From Tigriopus japonicus (taxonomy: Eukaryota; Arthropoda; Copepoda; Harpacticoida; Harpacticidae): DNA of 64,000 nt. The translations under genes and the position numbers were made by a program. The DNA lies in assembly GCA_010645155.1 (NCBI GenBank), contig JAAGOF010000100.1:26421-90420 (forward strand), given 5' to 3'. Positions within the stretch are counted from its first letter, which is position 1; each line of letters opens with the position of its first letter. This document shows positions 11,501-20,328 of the stretch, piece by piece. Below the pieces are notes generated by a model. The model had not been told where the DNA came from. It was given only the letters and a program-made list of their open reading frames with translations, and did not search any database.

Positions 11501-14500
11501 CAACAGAACATAAGTAGCATTGCATGAATATGATTGTGTTGTTTTGATGGGTGCCTATTTAACGCTTGAGGCTTGTTTAACATTTTTCTCTCAGACTAAA
11601 CATGTCTCTTTTCTGGCTGTTTTTGTAGATCTGCAATGTTTCCAAAGTTTTCCCACGATGTTCCTAAATTCTATGTCCACAATTGTTAGTATTCGCCTCG
11701 ACTCTTATGATAATGGTCAGGTTCGTTAATGACAACAGGCAAAGTGGAAAATCTTTGCTAAAGTATTTGCTATTCTGTATTCCTTGTTACGAGTTTCTTT
11801 GCAGTTTAACAGCCTCCCTCATAACCTGGTTCATGGTGTTGTTCCCTGAAACCATCTACCCAGAGAGAGAAAATGAAAGAGAGAGGGACTGGAGAGCGAT
11901 TCCACTTCTACTCTATCTACTGGATATTTGGGAAGGATAACCCCTAACTCCAGCTCATGTTCGTACCTTCTCAAGTGTACAAGGATTACCCCCAAAACTG
12001 GACGAATATACGAACGTGAGCTCAAACGAGCCTCGTCTCCTAAACAGAGAGGGTAAGTACACTTCTTTTCTTAAGATCTTGACGCCTTTTCTACGCCATG
12101 AATAAAATGTCCTGGGTTTGTGAATGAGTTTGCGTGATCTGAGAGGACGCAAGGAAAGGTTACACGGAGAGAGATATGTAGAAAATGAAAACGTCTTTTG
12201 TTGAAGCAGCAAGTCTACGACAGAGACAATCAGACGCACGTCTGAGGCTTGGATGGAGTTGGTTCTAAAAAATTCCACCCAAGCTTGATCACAGCTTCCG
12301 AGAAACAGCACTTCAAATTCTAGTCACAACCAGTCAGACGAGAACAGTATAGTAGGTCATATTTTATGAGTGAGCAGCTGTCTCACTCGCCATTTCTTGT
12401 CGTTTTTTTTCAGAGTTTTTGAAAAGGAACTGGTGTGTGTGTATGTTTCCTCTTTTGCTCGAAAACGCCTCCAAAATTAACAACACCTTCACACGTTTTA
12501 AATGTTGTTCAGAATCTTGAAAACCTACAAAAAAAATTGAGCGTACATTCCACAAATATGATCTGCAAGATTGAGATCAAAAAGTTTTTGGTAGGTGGTA
12601 TTGGATTCCTTTCATCCAAGAAGGTTCTCGAAATCATAGCTGTTCCCACTCTTTCGCAAACTTATTCCGCTTATTTGAGGTTGCCGCAGTTGCTCCTCTT
12701 CGTTCAATAACTAAAATTTGTGTCTCCCTCATTGACCATATCTCATTTTGTGGAGAGCTTCAGCTGTCAAATGAACCAGATGTCGTCTTAGTGACAGAAT
12801 GGTCCCATTTAAAGTCAAAGTGTATCGAGGACCGTCTAATTAAGGATGAAGAAAAAACAAGTCTTCTAGTATGTTAAAATAGAGCACGCCTTCAAGAGGC
12901 AGTAAAATAAATGGCTTGGTTGAGTAAGTCCGGCATCGAACTTGTGTATGTTGTAGTTCTCTGGGCAACCAACGTGAGTCATCAGTTCAAAAGGATATGA
13001 AGTCCAAGTTCGACCATGAATGAAATGACTCTTTTTGACTCGCTACTTGACCTTGGAGATAACGGAATGGGATACGAAGTCTGCCTTGGGCCTTCATTGA
13101 GCCTTCAACAATTCACACAAACGAGCAGTGGCCATTTCCTACATGTACAATATTGTAAAGGCCAGCCTGCCCTCTCTTGGCAAAATGGGGTGGTATTGGT
13201 TTTGTGGAGGTCGTTAGCTAAGGGTTTTGTGTTAGTGTCCTAATGTCGATACACGTGATGCATTCATCTTTTTTTGCAAATCATGCTTGCTAGATTTCCC
13301 TCTTTTCTCCGTTTAGGTTTAAAAGCTTTGCTTTAATAAGTCCGCCGTCAAATCTACGGAAACTTGAAAATGTGTGCTCAAAGATTCACACCTAAATCAA
13401 AACTATGGCTCAAGTCCAAATTAAATTGTTTGACAGTTCAAGATGAAACAAATTAGACTAAATAAAGAATGATACATGTTAAAAGAAAAACCAGAAGGAG
13501 AAAATGATTCATTTTTTTGATCGTTCAAAGTCCATTATCAGAAAACTTCCCAAAGACGGACTCTTAATGATTCAATCTCAAAATTAATGAGTAACCGGTA
13601 ACTAAAATTGAGAAAAACCTGCGACCGAGCTCAATGTCTCCCATCTTTAAACGTGCAAAAACATTCCTTGCATCGATAATTCGATGTCAAAGTTTGCATT
13701 ATTGAACCTAGTAACCAAGAAACCGGATCCTGTTAGAAAGTAAAGGAGAGAGAGAGAGAGAGAGAAATATTTTTATCCGTCTCGATCGTGTCCGAAGACT
13801 TGGGATCAAATTCCTTTGAAGGTGGGTAAGTAAGGACTTCATTCTTAGTAACATCTACCGTTCAATTGAGAGCATTTCTCTTACCAGAGGTCCTCGAGGA
13901 GCCATTTGATATTGATGCTCATCGATGAGGGATCCCATCGACAAGTGAATCTGTTCCTGAGTTCCATACATTCCTGGATGCCGAGCCAAAACACCGGGTG
14001 GAGGAATTCCCGTGGAAGGCATACAGAACGACTTGGGACGTCGTCGAAAGTAGTGCTCGTCAAATCCCGAGGCTGCATCATCGGCAGGGTCTTCGTGATA
14101 TCGGTTCCGACCTAGAAACACAAGTAATGAATCATCTTTCGGATTTAAACACTCTAACAATGGTCTTGGTTTGCATGAAATATGTCAGTCACGGGTGTAT
14201 TTCACATTTCGCACTCTATGCTTGATTTGGAATAAGAAATAGGGGGAGGGATGAGACAGATTGCTTTTTCGACCCTTCCCTAAATCCAATCTGTTCTCAA
14301 GGATTAGTGCGAGAAAATGTTCGAACTCCATCGGAAATCGCTTCATCAATGCCTTGAGATGAGCCAATTCAAAACGAGCAAATTCTTCTGAAGAAAAACG
14401 CGAGGGCAGCTGGGTGCTTTCTTGGTGAAAGAGTTCAGTTAGGGAACCTCATTTTCGAGCAGTCTTCACCACTTCAGGGTCCGTGGATACTCGTCCGTGG

Positions 14501-17500
14501 TCCTTTAAGTGGATCATCCCTGTCTGATCATGGCTCTGAAACCATTCGTTTACGTAGTTCCAAACTCCTTCGTTTCTTCTACTTCTCTTTTTTCTTTCCG
14601 AACAAATCAAGTCACAGAAAGGTTCGGTTAGCTCTTGCAAAGAGTCATAGAAGATGTTTGTAGGGCTTAAATGTTGGACCTTTTGTAAGTAGATCAATAT
14701 GGAGGAACATCTTCAGTTTATAACGACTGAGTCCTCTCATTGCTTTTGGATTGCTACCTTTTGAGTAATAAAGATGTGATTGCATCTTTTCCGTCGTGTT
14801 CTATTCCATTCAATGGCAAAAACATTTCATGCCAACAAAAGAGCAATTGGCAGAGGAACAATGACCCATTCAGTCAATGGAAATGAGCAGAGTGGCCAAG
14901 AAAGATGGAATAAATCTAGTGCAGTACCGAGACAATTCCCAACTGGAATTGGAAAAAGCTGAAAGTGAAAGAATTCGAAGAAAGAGGAAAACTCTATTCT
15001 TTTCATGAGAGGGAGTCATTGCCGCCAGTGATCTCTCTTCACAGTGCTAATCCATCATTAGAATCGCCTTCAAGGGCCTCCAGAGCTCTGACAGACATTT
15101 CAGTTCCCATCTTTTCTCGCCCAAGGGATCTCGGATGGTTTCTTACCAAATCCCTCTTTGCGAGTTAGATCGTATGATCTTCAGATTGGGTCAAGCAAGG
15201 CAATTCTGGAAACGGTCAGTCGAGAGAAGCCTTCTTAGTAATTGCTATTTTCTTGCTATTTCAGGCCCTAGAATTGCACGTTTGACCATAAAAATGATCA
15301 CTTACCCCAAAAGAGTGCACATAGCTTGCCCATCCTGGGGAACAATGACCTAATATACCGATGCATGGCAATAATAAGTTCGATAAACGAGAGTTCATTG
15401 GATATTGCCATCTCACCCATCCTTGTTCTATTTTTGTCTACTACATACATGACCTTGAAGCAAAATAGACCTTTCCTTACAGAAGATGTTTGCCCTTGTT
15501 TCGGAAAGTGAAGGCCTGATTTTTCGAGATTATGTCTGGCTTGTCCCTGGATCGAATCCCATGTTGAAGTAAATTCAGAACTTTTCCATAAAGAGCGCCT
15601 CTGTCAGTTCGTGAGTCGGTCAGATGTCCTTCGGAAATTTCGACCGTTTTATATGCATTCACCGAGCCTTTAACCTTGTGGGCTCTCACAACAAAGGCCA
15701 CTCAGAGTGAAAGTGCTTGGAAATGTGATTATCCAATATGATGGAGGAGAAGAATGAGGCTTAGCTCACTTGTACTAATGAGAGCTATTTTCATGAGTCA
15801 AGAGCAAATGCTACATCATGCCTCTCTCGCCCAACAATTTTTACGCCAGTCCTTTTTTTTCTTTTGTATGTATTAATGAAAAGCTTTCCCGGAGAGGAAC
15901 TACTTTTATTGCAATTGGAAGATTAACTTTCAGGAAAATCAATCAAACTGGGGAACATCATTCCGCCTCATGTTATTTCTTACAAGATGCAGGCAGAACA
16001 ATTATTTCAATTTTGCTAACAATAAGCTCAACAAAACATTTCACGTGAAATGATTATCACATTTTGATTACTCTTAAAGTTTTCATCGATAATCAAATTC
16101 CATCCAACCATTGTATCCATTTTTGCCAGTTTCGGCGATTGAGCCAATGGAACTTGGTTCACTCATGAAAGTGGGGAAGGCATTTCAAACGTGCGGCTGG
16201 ATCTATCGCACTTTCACGTCCAGAGATAGTATTACGATGCTAACTCTGTACAAGTCGATTGTTCAACCGCATCTTGAATATGCCTCACCCATTTGGGCTC
16301 CAATGAGTTCGCCAGGTTTGCAAAAGGTCGAGCAGGTTCAAAGATGTTTTACTAGGAACATCACAGGAATGAGAGAGCTCTCGTATTGGGAAAGGCTCCA
16401 GAAATTAGGGCTGTACAGTATTCAGAGAAGGTATAAAAGGTATCTGATACTGTATGTTTTCAAGAGCATTCATGGGCTCTGTCCTAACCCAGGCTTTGAG
16501 ATCAGTTGTAGCGATCGAGGAGGTTTTACATGCGTTCTGAGAGCACCTCCAAATCCAAGGGAATCGAGACTAGTTCGAACAATGAAGTGCTCCTCTCTTC
16601 TTTATCGGGCTCCTTCATTGTTCAATTTGTTGCCTATTTGTCTTCGTCGGGAATATGTAGGAGCTGATCCTCTAACAGCATTTAAGGCAGGATTGGACAA
16701 ATTTCTAAATACTATTCCTGATTAACCCTCTATTCAAGGGTTGTGTAGTTCTGCTAACAGTCACTAGTTGGGAGACCAAATATCACATAAATGTTAATTT
16801 TATGCAGTAAATGAAGAACCTTATTTGTATGGAATCCCATTCTTTGTAGCAGTCATAAAAAATCCGCATCCAAAAAAATTAAAAGATGCTTCGTCAAATC
16901 TAGGAGGTATGTAATTTTTGAAATTTCCAAAAAGAAAATCTGTAATCGCAAGTATTATGCCTTTTGTCTAAAAGTCATAGGTGAGATGAACAAGCTCAAG
17001 GGGATTCCCTTGTTTAGATAACTTGCTATCAAATCTTAATTGGTTTGTGCCTGGTGGGACATCCAGGAGACTTTCTTTTTTCTTCATTTACCCTCCCTTA
17101 AAATCTAGTGTGGCAGTAAGTTGAACCAGAAACTCTGAATCTGAGAGGTTCTTCACTCCTTCATTCTACTTTAGTATTGACAATACTTGTCGCAATGCCT
17201 AAATAGCTGATGAACACCTTTGCTTTTCTTGGATTGATTGATGAATGAATGGTACAATGATAAGCAAAGGCACCCATGATTTTCCCCTGGTCGAATTTGA
17301 CAAAAGGCACATGTGTAAGGACAATAATAGGATCAGGAACTCAAAACAGGTTCAAATTCAATCAATTCACATGAGTGTGTTTATCACGTTCCTATGAAAC
17401 AACCTTCGTTTTACATTAGTTTATCTGAAGAACGCTATTTTTGGCTAGTGGCTTCGTTTATGGGAAGTTAATGTGCTATTTTTGGGAGGATTGTATTCCT

Positions 17501-20240
17501 ATCCAAGGTTTGGAAGACGGCCACGTTTTTCCTTGGGAGAAGAAGCTAAAACTAGAGGGCATTGCTCGTAAAAAGGGTGCAACTTTTGTCTAGTAGAGGA
17601 AAGTTTGGGACTCTGGATTAATCCAATGAAATGATATTTTTCTCTCTCCGCACAATTCTTCGAGAAAGTTGGTTTCGTTCAGCTTTGTCTGCCGTTGGCA
17701 AAACTGCGGCCTTCTTGTCGTGCAGTTTACTTGTACCAAGACTTAGGAAGCAACCCAACTTTCCAGTGGCAAGAAAAGTCTTTCTTTTATGTACTAATTG
17801 TCAGCAAACACAACCCCTCCAATTCCGCCTCTCAAACAACATGACAACCAAAATTTCTCATGGATTCAAATGCAACTTTGTCGTTGTTGGCCTTTGTTTT
17901 TCTCACTTTGTCCATTGGTCATTGATAACCAATTTCATTCTCGATTGGCCACAAGGCATCAATTCTTCCTTCATTTGTTGTTTAACCACTGGTTTTTCAA
18001 TCTCCGGGATTTAATGGCGTTGGAATTAATTTGACAGATGTTTTTGACGGCCCCATGGGACAAGGAACAAAAACTAACAATGAAAGAGTTTAATTTGACT
18101 GCATGATGTAGCGATTGTCTCAAATCTTCAATTAGGTTAATTAATGAAACCCAGGTGAGTTTTAGTCCCAAAAGCTCTTTTGCAGTAGAATACTCGCAAG
18201 GGCAAGAAATGAGCACCATTTGTTTCGAAAATGTTCAAAGACATGAATTACGACTCGTAGAACCCAATGCACTGCTTTAGTAACTAGCACTTTAAAAAAT
18301 CCTTCCCATTATAATTTATTCGATTGAGACTTAAGCCATGATTATTGTCCAAACTACTTTATTGGTTCTGACAACCCCAATTTTATTCTGAGAACAATTT
18401 ACTGCCCATGCACGTACCTACAATAATAATTGTATCTCTCACTCACATGGTTTCCAGAAATGTTTATGGAGTGTTTCCCTAAAAAGCTGGAGCAACAAGA
18501 TCGTGTCGTGACTAAAAGTATGGCTTAGAAGGCTACATCTTGTCCTAAAAGGCCTCCCTCAAACACTCAATCACTGAAGTGTCACTTGAACTTCTTGAAC
18601 ATACAATTACTTGGGGCTCCCTCGATCTCTCTTTTCTTCACTCGTCTTCAACGACTTGGCTTCACCAAAGCAACTTCAACTTCACTTCTCCTCAACTTAG
18701 GGACCAAAGATCAACGAAGCATTATGAAGGAAATGGATGGAGGATAAGATGGAGTTTTTACTAGGAGTCTTTTAAACATCTGCGGTCCTGCCAGGGTCAA
18801 GGTGAGTGAGCACTTTCAGAATCATAGCCTCAATTGAACAACCACTTCCAAGCATAGGGCGACCGAGGATTTGTTTTGACATGAGCTTACCATTCCAGGT
18901 GGTGCCCACCCCTTGTCGGGGGGAGATGGGTCGTTTGGTTTCGTCCAGATGATGAAGGTCATCTTCGCTTGTGGTACGAGCAATGCAAGACCCCAAGATA
19001 GACCTCTTGCCTCCACCCAAGGATCGGCCACACGGGGACACGCCCGCCTAAAATGGATACACAGACAGAGATAGCAATAAAGATGATAAGGCTACCTTTC
19101 GGGCCGCTCCATTCACATTCATTCAAAGACCTGAAGAGTGCAGTGAGGTAGAGAAGTGCAAATGGCGCACACATCTACTAGAAGTTAATGGGACAATTTA
19201 GACTGAACATGGCTAAAAGTTTTCACCCTAGTTACGCTTGAATGCGAGGCGAAAGTTTTCCGTTATGGTCTCGTGTGTGGGAAATTGGGTCTTCATTGAA
19301 CTTTGCAAGAGAATTTATGCTTGAAATCCAAGAACTGTCCCGTCTTGCTATACTCAAAAGCTTTAGGTTCTTCTCATTCTCTTCTCTAAAAGTTCATTCT
19401 CTATGACATTCTCTTCTCTAAAATCTCCATGTACTCTGAGAGGGACACCAACTACATATGCTAAGATCACACGAAAAAAATGGCTCGTTACGTTGATATC
19501 CAACTCACGTACATACCTGTCCTTGATTGGAGAAGCATCCTAGAATGCTTCGCCGCTGGCTTTTGTCTAGAACTTGAAGCTCTTTATCATTAATGCAGTA
19601 TTGCTCCCGGATGTCCTCGCGGCTATACAGAGGCGTCCCTTTTTTGTTGACACCTCCACGTCCGCCCTTTCTGCCCATGGTCGCATCCTCACCCTCCTCG
19701 CCGTCCTCGTTCGATGGGCCGCCTCCACCTCCACCGCCTCCTCCTCCACCACCGCCGCCTCCCCCTGCACCAGTACGGCCACGCCCTTCTTCGTATTCGT
19801 CCTCGGAGTCACTGAGGTCGACCTAAGTTGAGAACCGAGTTGGATCAATCACGTCCCCTGCATTTTTAAGCCATCAGCCTTGGGAAGCAAAACTTTTTTA
19901 TTGGAATTTGGTTTCAAAGGCGGCCAGGCAAGCAACGCCATTTGTACTGTGTTGCTTGTACTTTACGTAAGTGTGCTTCCTGCACATCCTGATATTTAGT
20001 TGAAGATCCTTAAAACATTCATTACTTTACATTAAAGCGGCTTGCTCTACATATACTTTCGGATTATTTTCTGTCAAATTCAAAGTTGCCGATGAAATTG
20101 AGGTGAATGTCTTACTTGAATGGAGGCGTCTATGAGATCCAATGGATTTTGAATGCACTCTTCGCAAAGGTTTTCTTTGGATCCAGATCTCGAGTTGACT
20201 CGACTAGCGGCAGTGGCTGTAGTGCTATTTCCCAAGGGAC
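2450..20240 (-). CDS. large disordered Ser/Pro-rich protein, partial multi-exon gene, family not recognised
   Basis: Nine exons read right to left: 20240-20116, 19822-19517, 19047-18891, 14111-13885, 8671-8345, 7929-7608, 7043-6922, 6569-3284 and 2524-2450. Every junction has AG/GT borders, and the phases match at all eight joins (split Gly codons join the 18891/14111 and 3284/2524 ends, a split Glu codon joins 7608/7043, the rest are phase 0). The sum is 4947 coding bases, about 1649 residues. The first exon enters in phase 1, so the start codon lies further right. The last leaves in phase 1, so the C-terminus is missing. In order, the protein has a Ser-rich start, an acidic DLSDSEDEYEE patch with a long Gly run, a basic segment, Pro/Gly/Met/Tyr-rich low-complexity regions, a short helical-looking ELARQIMLERLKRN segment, and a 1095-residue Ser/Thr/Glu/Pro-rich tail. 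No catalytic domain, signal peptide or membrane segment is visible in this part. A cytoskeletal or synaptic scaffold, or the cytoplasmic tail of a larger membrane protein, would both fit; this is inference. The exon chain is much surer than any function. Confidence 0.85.
2525..3283 (-). other. intron of the large gene
   Basis: The GTAAGG donor is at 3283 and the TTCAG acceptor at 2525-2529. No repeat or nested gene was recognised. Its first 104 bases are open in the exon frame, so unspliced RNA would end at a stop at 3180. Confidence 0.6.
3284..6569 (-). CDS. 3.3-kb internal exon of the large gene: disordered Ser/Thr/Glu/Pro-rich tail
   Basis: A single 3286-base exon is bounded by TTTCAG at 6570-6571 and a strong CG|GTAAGG donor at 3283. 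The visible ATG at 6563 is internal: the frame is open to the acceptor and joins the 6922 exon in phase 0. It contains a run of ten His (about 6020-6053), an acidic LSDEEDEADEDEAEG patch (about 4146-4195), a polyproline PPPPVPPKPK motif that would suit an SH3 domain (about 4405-4440), many Ser/Thr-Pro sites, and a basic KKARSRSRSSSKER stretch near its end (about 3350-3400). No compact domain is apparent. If the donor is not used, the frame runs on for about 34 residues to a stop at 3180. That form would be a retained-intron isoform. Confidence 0.85.
6570..6921 (-). other. short intron of the large gene
   Basis: A 352-base intron with a GTAAG donor and TTTCAG acceptor. Nothing else was seen in it. 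Confidence 0.7.
6922..7043 (-). CDS. exon of the large gene, 122 nt
   Basis: It runs from a TTTCAG acceptor to a CGG|GTAAG donor. It begins by completing a Glu codon split with the 7608 exon end and reads RLKRNSMRTQATQTDV and onward, ending MQR in phase 0 against the 6569 exon. It carries no long open frame of its own; it is recognised from splice sites and phase. The preceding ELARQIML plus ERLKRN could form one short amphipathic helix spanning the junction. Confidence 0.75.
7044..7607 (-). other. intron of the large gene
   Basis: A 564-base intron with GT-AG ends. I see no repeat or gene in it. Confidence 0.7.
7608..7929 (-). CDS. exon of the large gene with poly-Ala and poly-Gly runs
   Basis: It is 322 nt, from a TTCCCAG acceptor to a TTAG|GTAAGAG donor. 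It reads LGGANTPELSIDERKQKHV at the start, then a run of nine Ala, a Gly-rich run, and ends in SEMLPPELARQIML. The final segment is the most conserved-looking part of the protein: it is short, hydrophobic and predicted helical. The Ala and Gly runs come from GC-rich repeats and are likely length-variable. Confidence 0.8.
8345..8671 (-). CDS. exon of the large gene, Pro/Gly/Met/Tyr-rich low complexity
   Basis: It is 327 nt and phase 0 at both ends, from CTCTTCAG to CAG|GTGAGT. It begins YYGPHPSMRASPYPQSSS and includes a GGGGGGMGGG run and several Tyr and Pro spaced motifs, ending in LLMHRRQ. It is symmetric in phase, so skipping would keep the frame. It is compositionally biased with no recognised domain. 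Confidence 0.8.
9305..9324. repeat. 20-bp perfect palindrome
   Basis: Read on either strand the sequence is GTTGAGAGGCGCCTCTCAAC. It sits in an intron and has no loop. It could be a protein-binding dyad or chance. Confidence 0.6.
10258..11027. mobile_element. foldback / MITE-like element with about 360-bp inverted arms
   Basis: The sequence from about 10258 to 10620 reappears inverted from 11027 down to about 10672, leaving a spacer of roughly 50 bases. The best-matching stretches are GGATCGAAATACCCAAAGAC near 10294 against its complement near 10970-10991, and the block around 10430-10460 against 10815-10860. The arms have diverged by point changes and small indels. It encodes no transposase. 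It lies in an intron of the large gene. I could not define the outermost bases or a target duplication. Confidence 0.75.
13746..13765. repeat. (AG)n microsatellite
   Basis: About ten AG units, about 120 bases below the exon end at 13885 and inside the intron. Confidence 0.85.
13885..14111 (-). CDS. exon of the large gene
   Basis: It is 227 nt, from a TTTCTAG acceptor to a CTG|GTAAGAG donor. The first two bases complete a Gly codon with the 18891 exon end. It reads RNRYHEDPADDAASGFDEH at the start and includes FRRRPKSFCMPS and a Pro-rich segment. It lies 5.2 kb of intron away from the next exon at 8671 and 4.8 kb from the previous one. Confidence 0.8.
14112..18890 (-). other. 4.8-kb intron of the large gene
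   Basis: It carries a non-LTR retrotransposon fragment at about 16111-16725 in antisense orientation to the gene. A minus-strand open stretch at 14449-14697 (ends in PEVVKTARK) has coding-like composition but no clear acceptor. Nothing else was recognised. Confidence 0.6.
16111..16725 (+). pseudogene. non-LTR retrotransposon fragment (Jockey/CR1-like), C-terminus of reverse-transcriptase polyprotein
   Basis: A 204-residue open frame begins at a non-ATG codon, so it is only the 3' part of an element. It shows the signature region after the reverse transcriptase core of Jockey/CR1/L2-type elements: YKSIVQPHLEYASPIWAP, then VEQVQRCFTRNITGM, then SYWERLQKLGLYSIQRRYK, then a YVFKSIHGLCP segment. 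The stop is at 16723-16725. The palm domain with the catalytic YADD box and the endonuclease are absent, which fits the 5' truncation typical of LINE insertions. The frame is intact over 600 bases, so the insertion is fairly recent or lightly decayed. It lies antisense in an intron of the large gene. Confidence 0.85.
18891..19047 (-). CDS. exon of the large gene
   Basis: It is 157 nt, from TTTTAG to AATG|GTAAGC. It enters in phase 0 and leaves in phase 1. It reads AGVSPCGRSLGGGKRSILG and contains the segment TTSEDDLHHLDETKRP. Basic and Ser-rich motifs such as GGKRSI could be kinase targets, but this is only suggested by composition. Confidence 0.8.
19048..19516 (-). other. intron of the large gene
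   Basis: A 469-base intron with GTATGT donor and TTTTAG acceptor. It contains a repeated short phrase, roughly TTCTCTTCTCTAAAA, twice at about 19378-19422. No gene was seen. Confidence 0.6.
19517..19822 (-). CDS. exon of the large gene: acidic patch, 15-Gly run and basic region
   Basis: It is 306 nt and phase 0 at both ends, from a CAACTTAG acceptor to a CAG|GTATGT donor. It reads VDLSDSEDEYEEGRGRTGAG, then a long Gly run from GGA/GGC/GGT codons (about 19715-19766), an acidic NEDGEEGED, and then MGRKGGRGGVNKKGTPLYS. The C-terminal third (REDIREQYCINDKELQVLDK) looks like a folded helical segment. The coding frame has no ATG near its start, which is why simple open-frame searches miss it. Confidence 0.8.
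20116..20240 (-). CDS. first visible exon of the large gene
   Basis: It is 125 nt, from a TATTGCAG acceptor to a CAA|GTAAGAC donor. It completes a codon with an unseen upstream exon, then reads PLGNSTTATAASRVNSRSGS, and ends LDLIDASIQ in phase 0. It contains CEEC, a short Cys pair. The upstream exon was not located between here and IFT172. Confidence 0.7.
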
Positions 20241-20294
20241 CTGCAATAGATCAAAAACGTCCGTGTTATGCATTATGAAGGGAATGATTGATTG

Positions 20295-20328
20295 AATGGA
20301 TGGATAGATAGATGGATGGATGGATAGA
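20295..20328. repeat. (GGAT)/(GATA) tetranucleotide microsatellite
   Basis: Imperfect GGAT and GATA units lie 55 bases upstream of the exon acceptor at 20241. Confidence 0.8.

Larger units (their letters stand above)
8672..13884 (-). other. 5.2-kb intron of the large gene
   Basis: It holds the foldback element at 10258-11027, a 20-bp perfect palindrome at 9305-9324 and an AG microsatellite near 13746-13765. The open frames inside it (9410-9733, 11683-11940, 11955-12311 and others) lack splice-site support or family resemblance. Confidence 0.6.

Noticed and set aside
15530..15575. A T-loop-like GATCGAATCCC that could mark a tRNA
   Set aside because: No matching acceptor stem, anticodon arm or D-loop could be laid out around it.
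19567..19848. Two other open frames over the Gly-run exon, one rich in Pro, one rich in Glu/Ala
   Set aside because: They are shadow frames of the GGN repeat. Only the frame starting VDLSDSEDE joins both neighbouring exons in phase.
2450..20240. Assignment of the large gene to the SRCIN1/KIAA1217 (p140Cap/sickle tail) family
   Set aside because: Low-complexity Pro/Tyr/Gly exons recall these scaffolds, but I could not point to their conserved domain, so naming it would be a guess.
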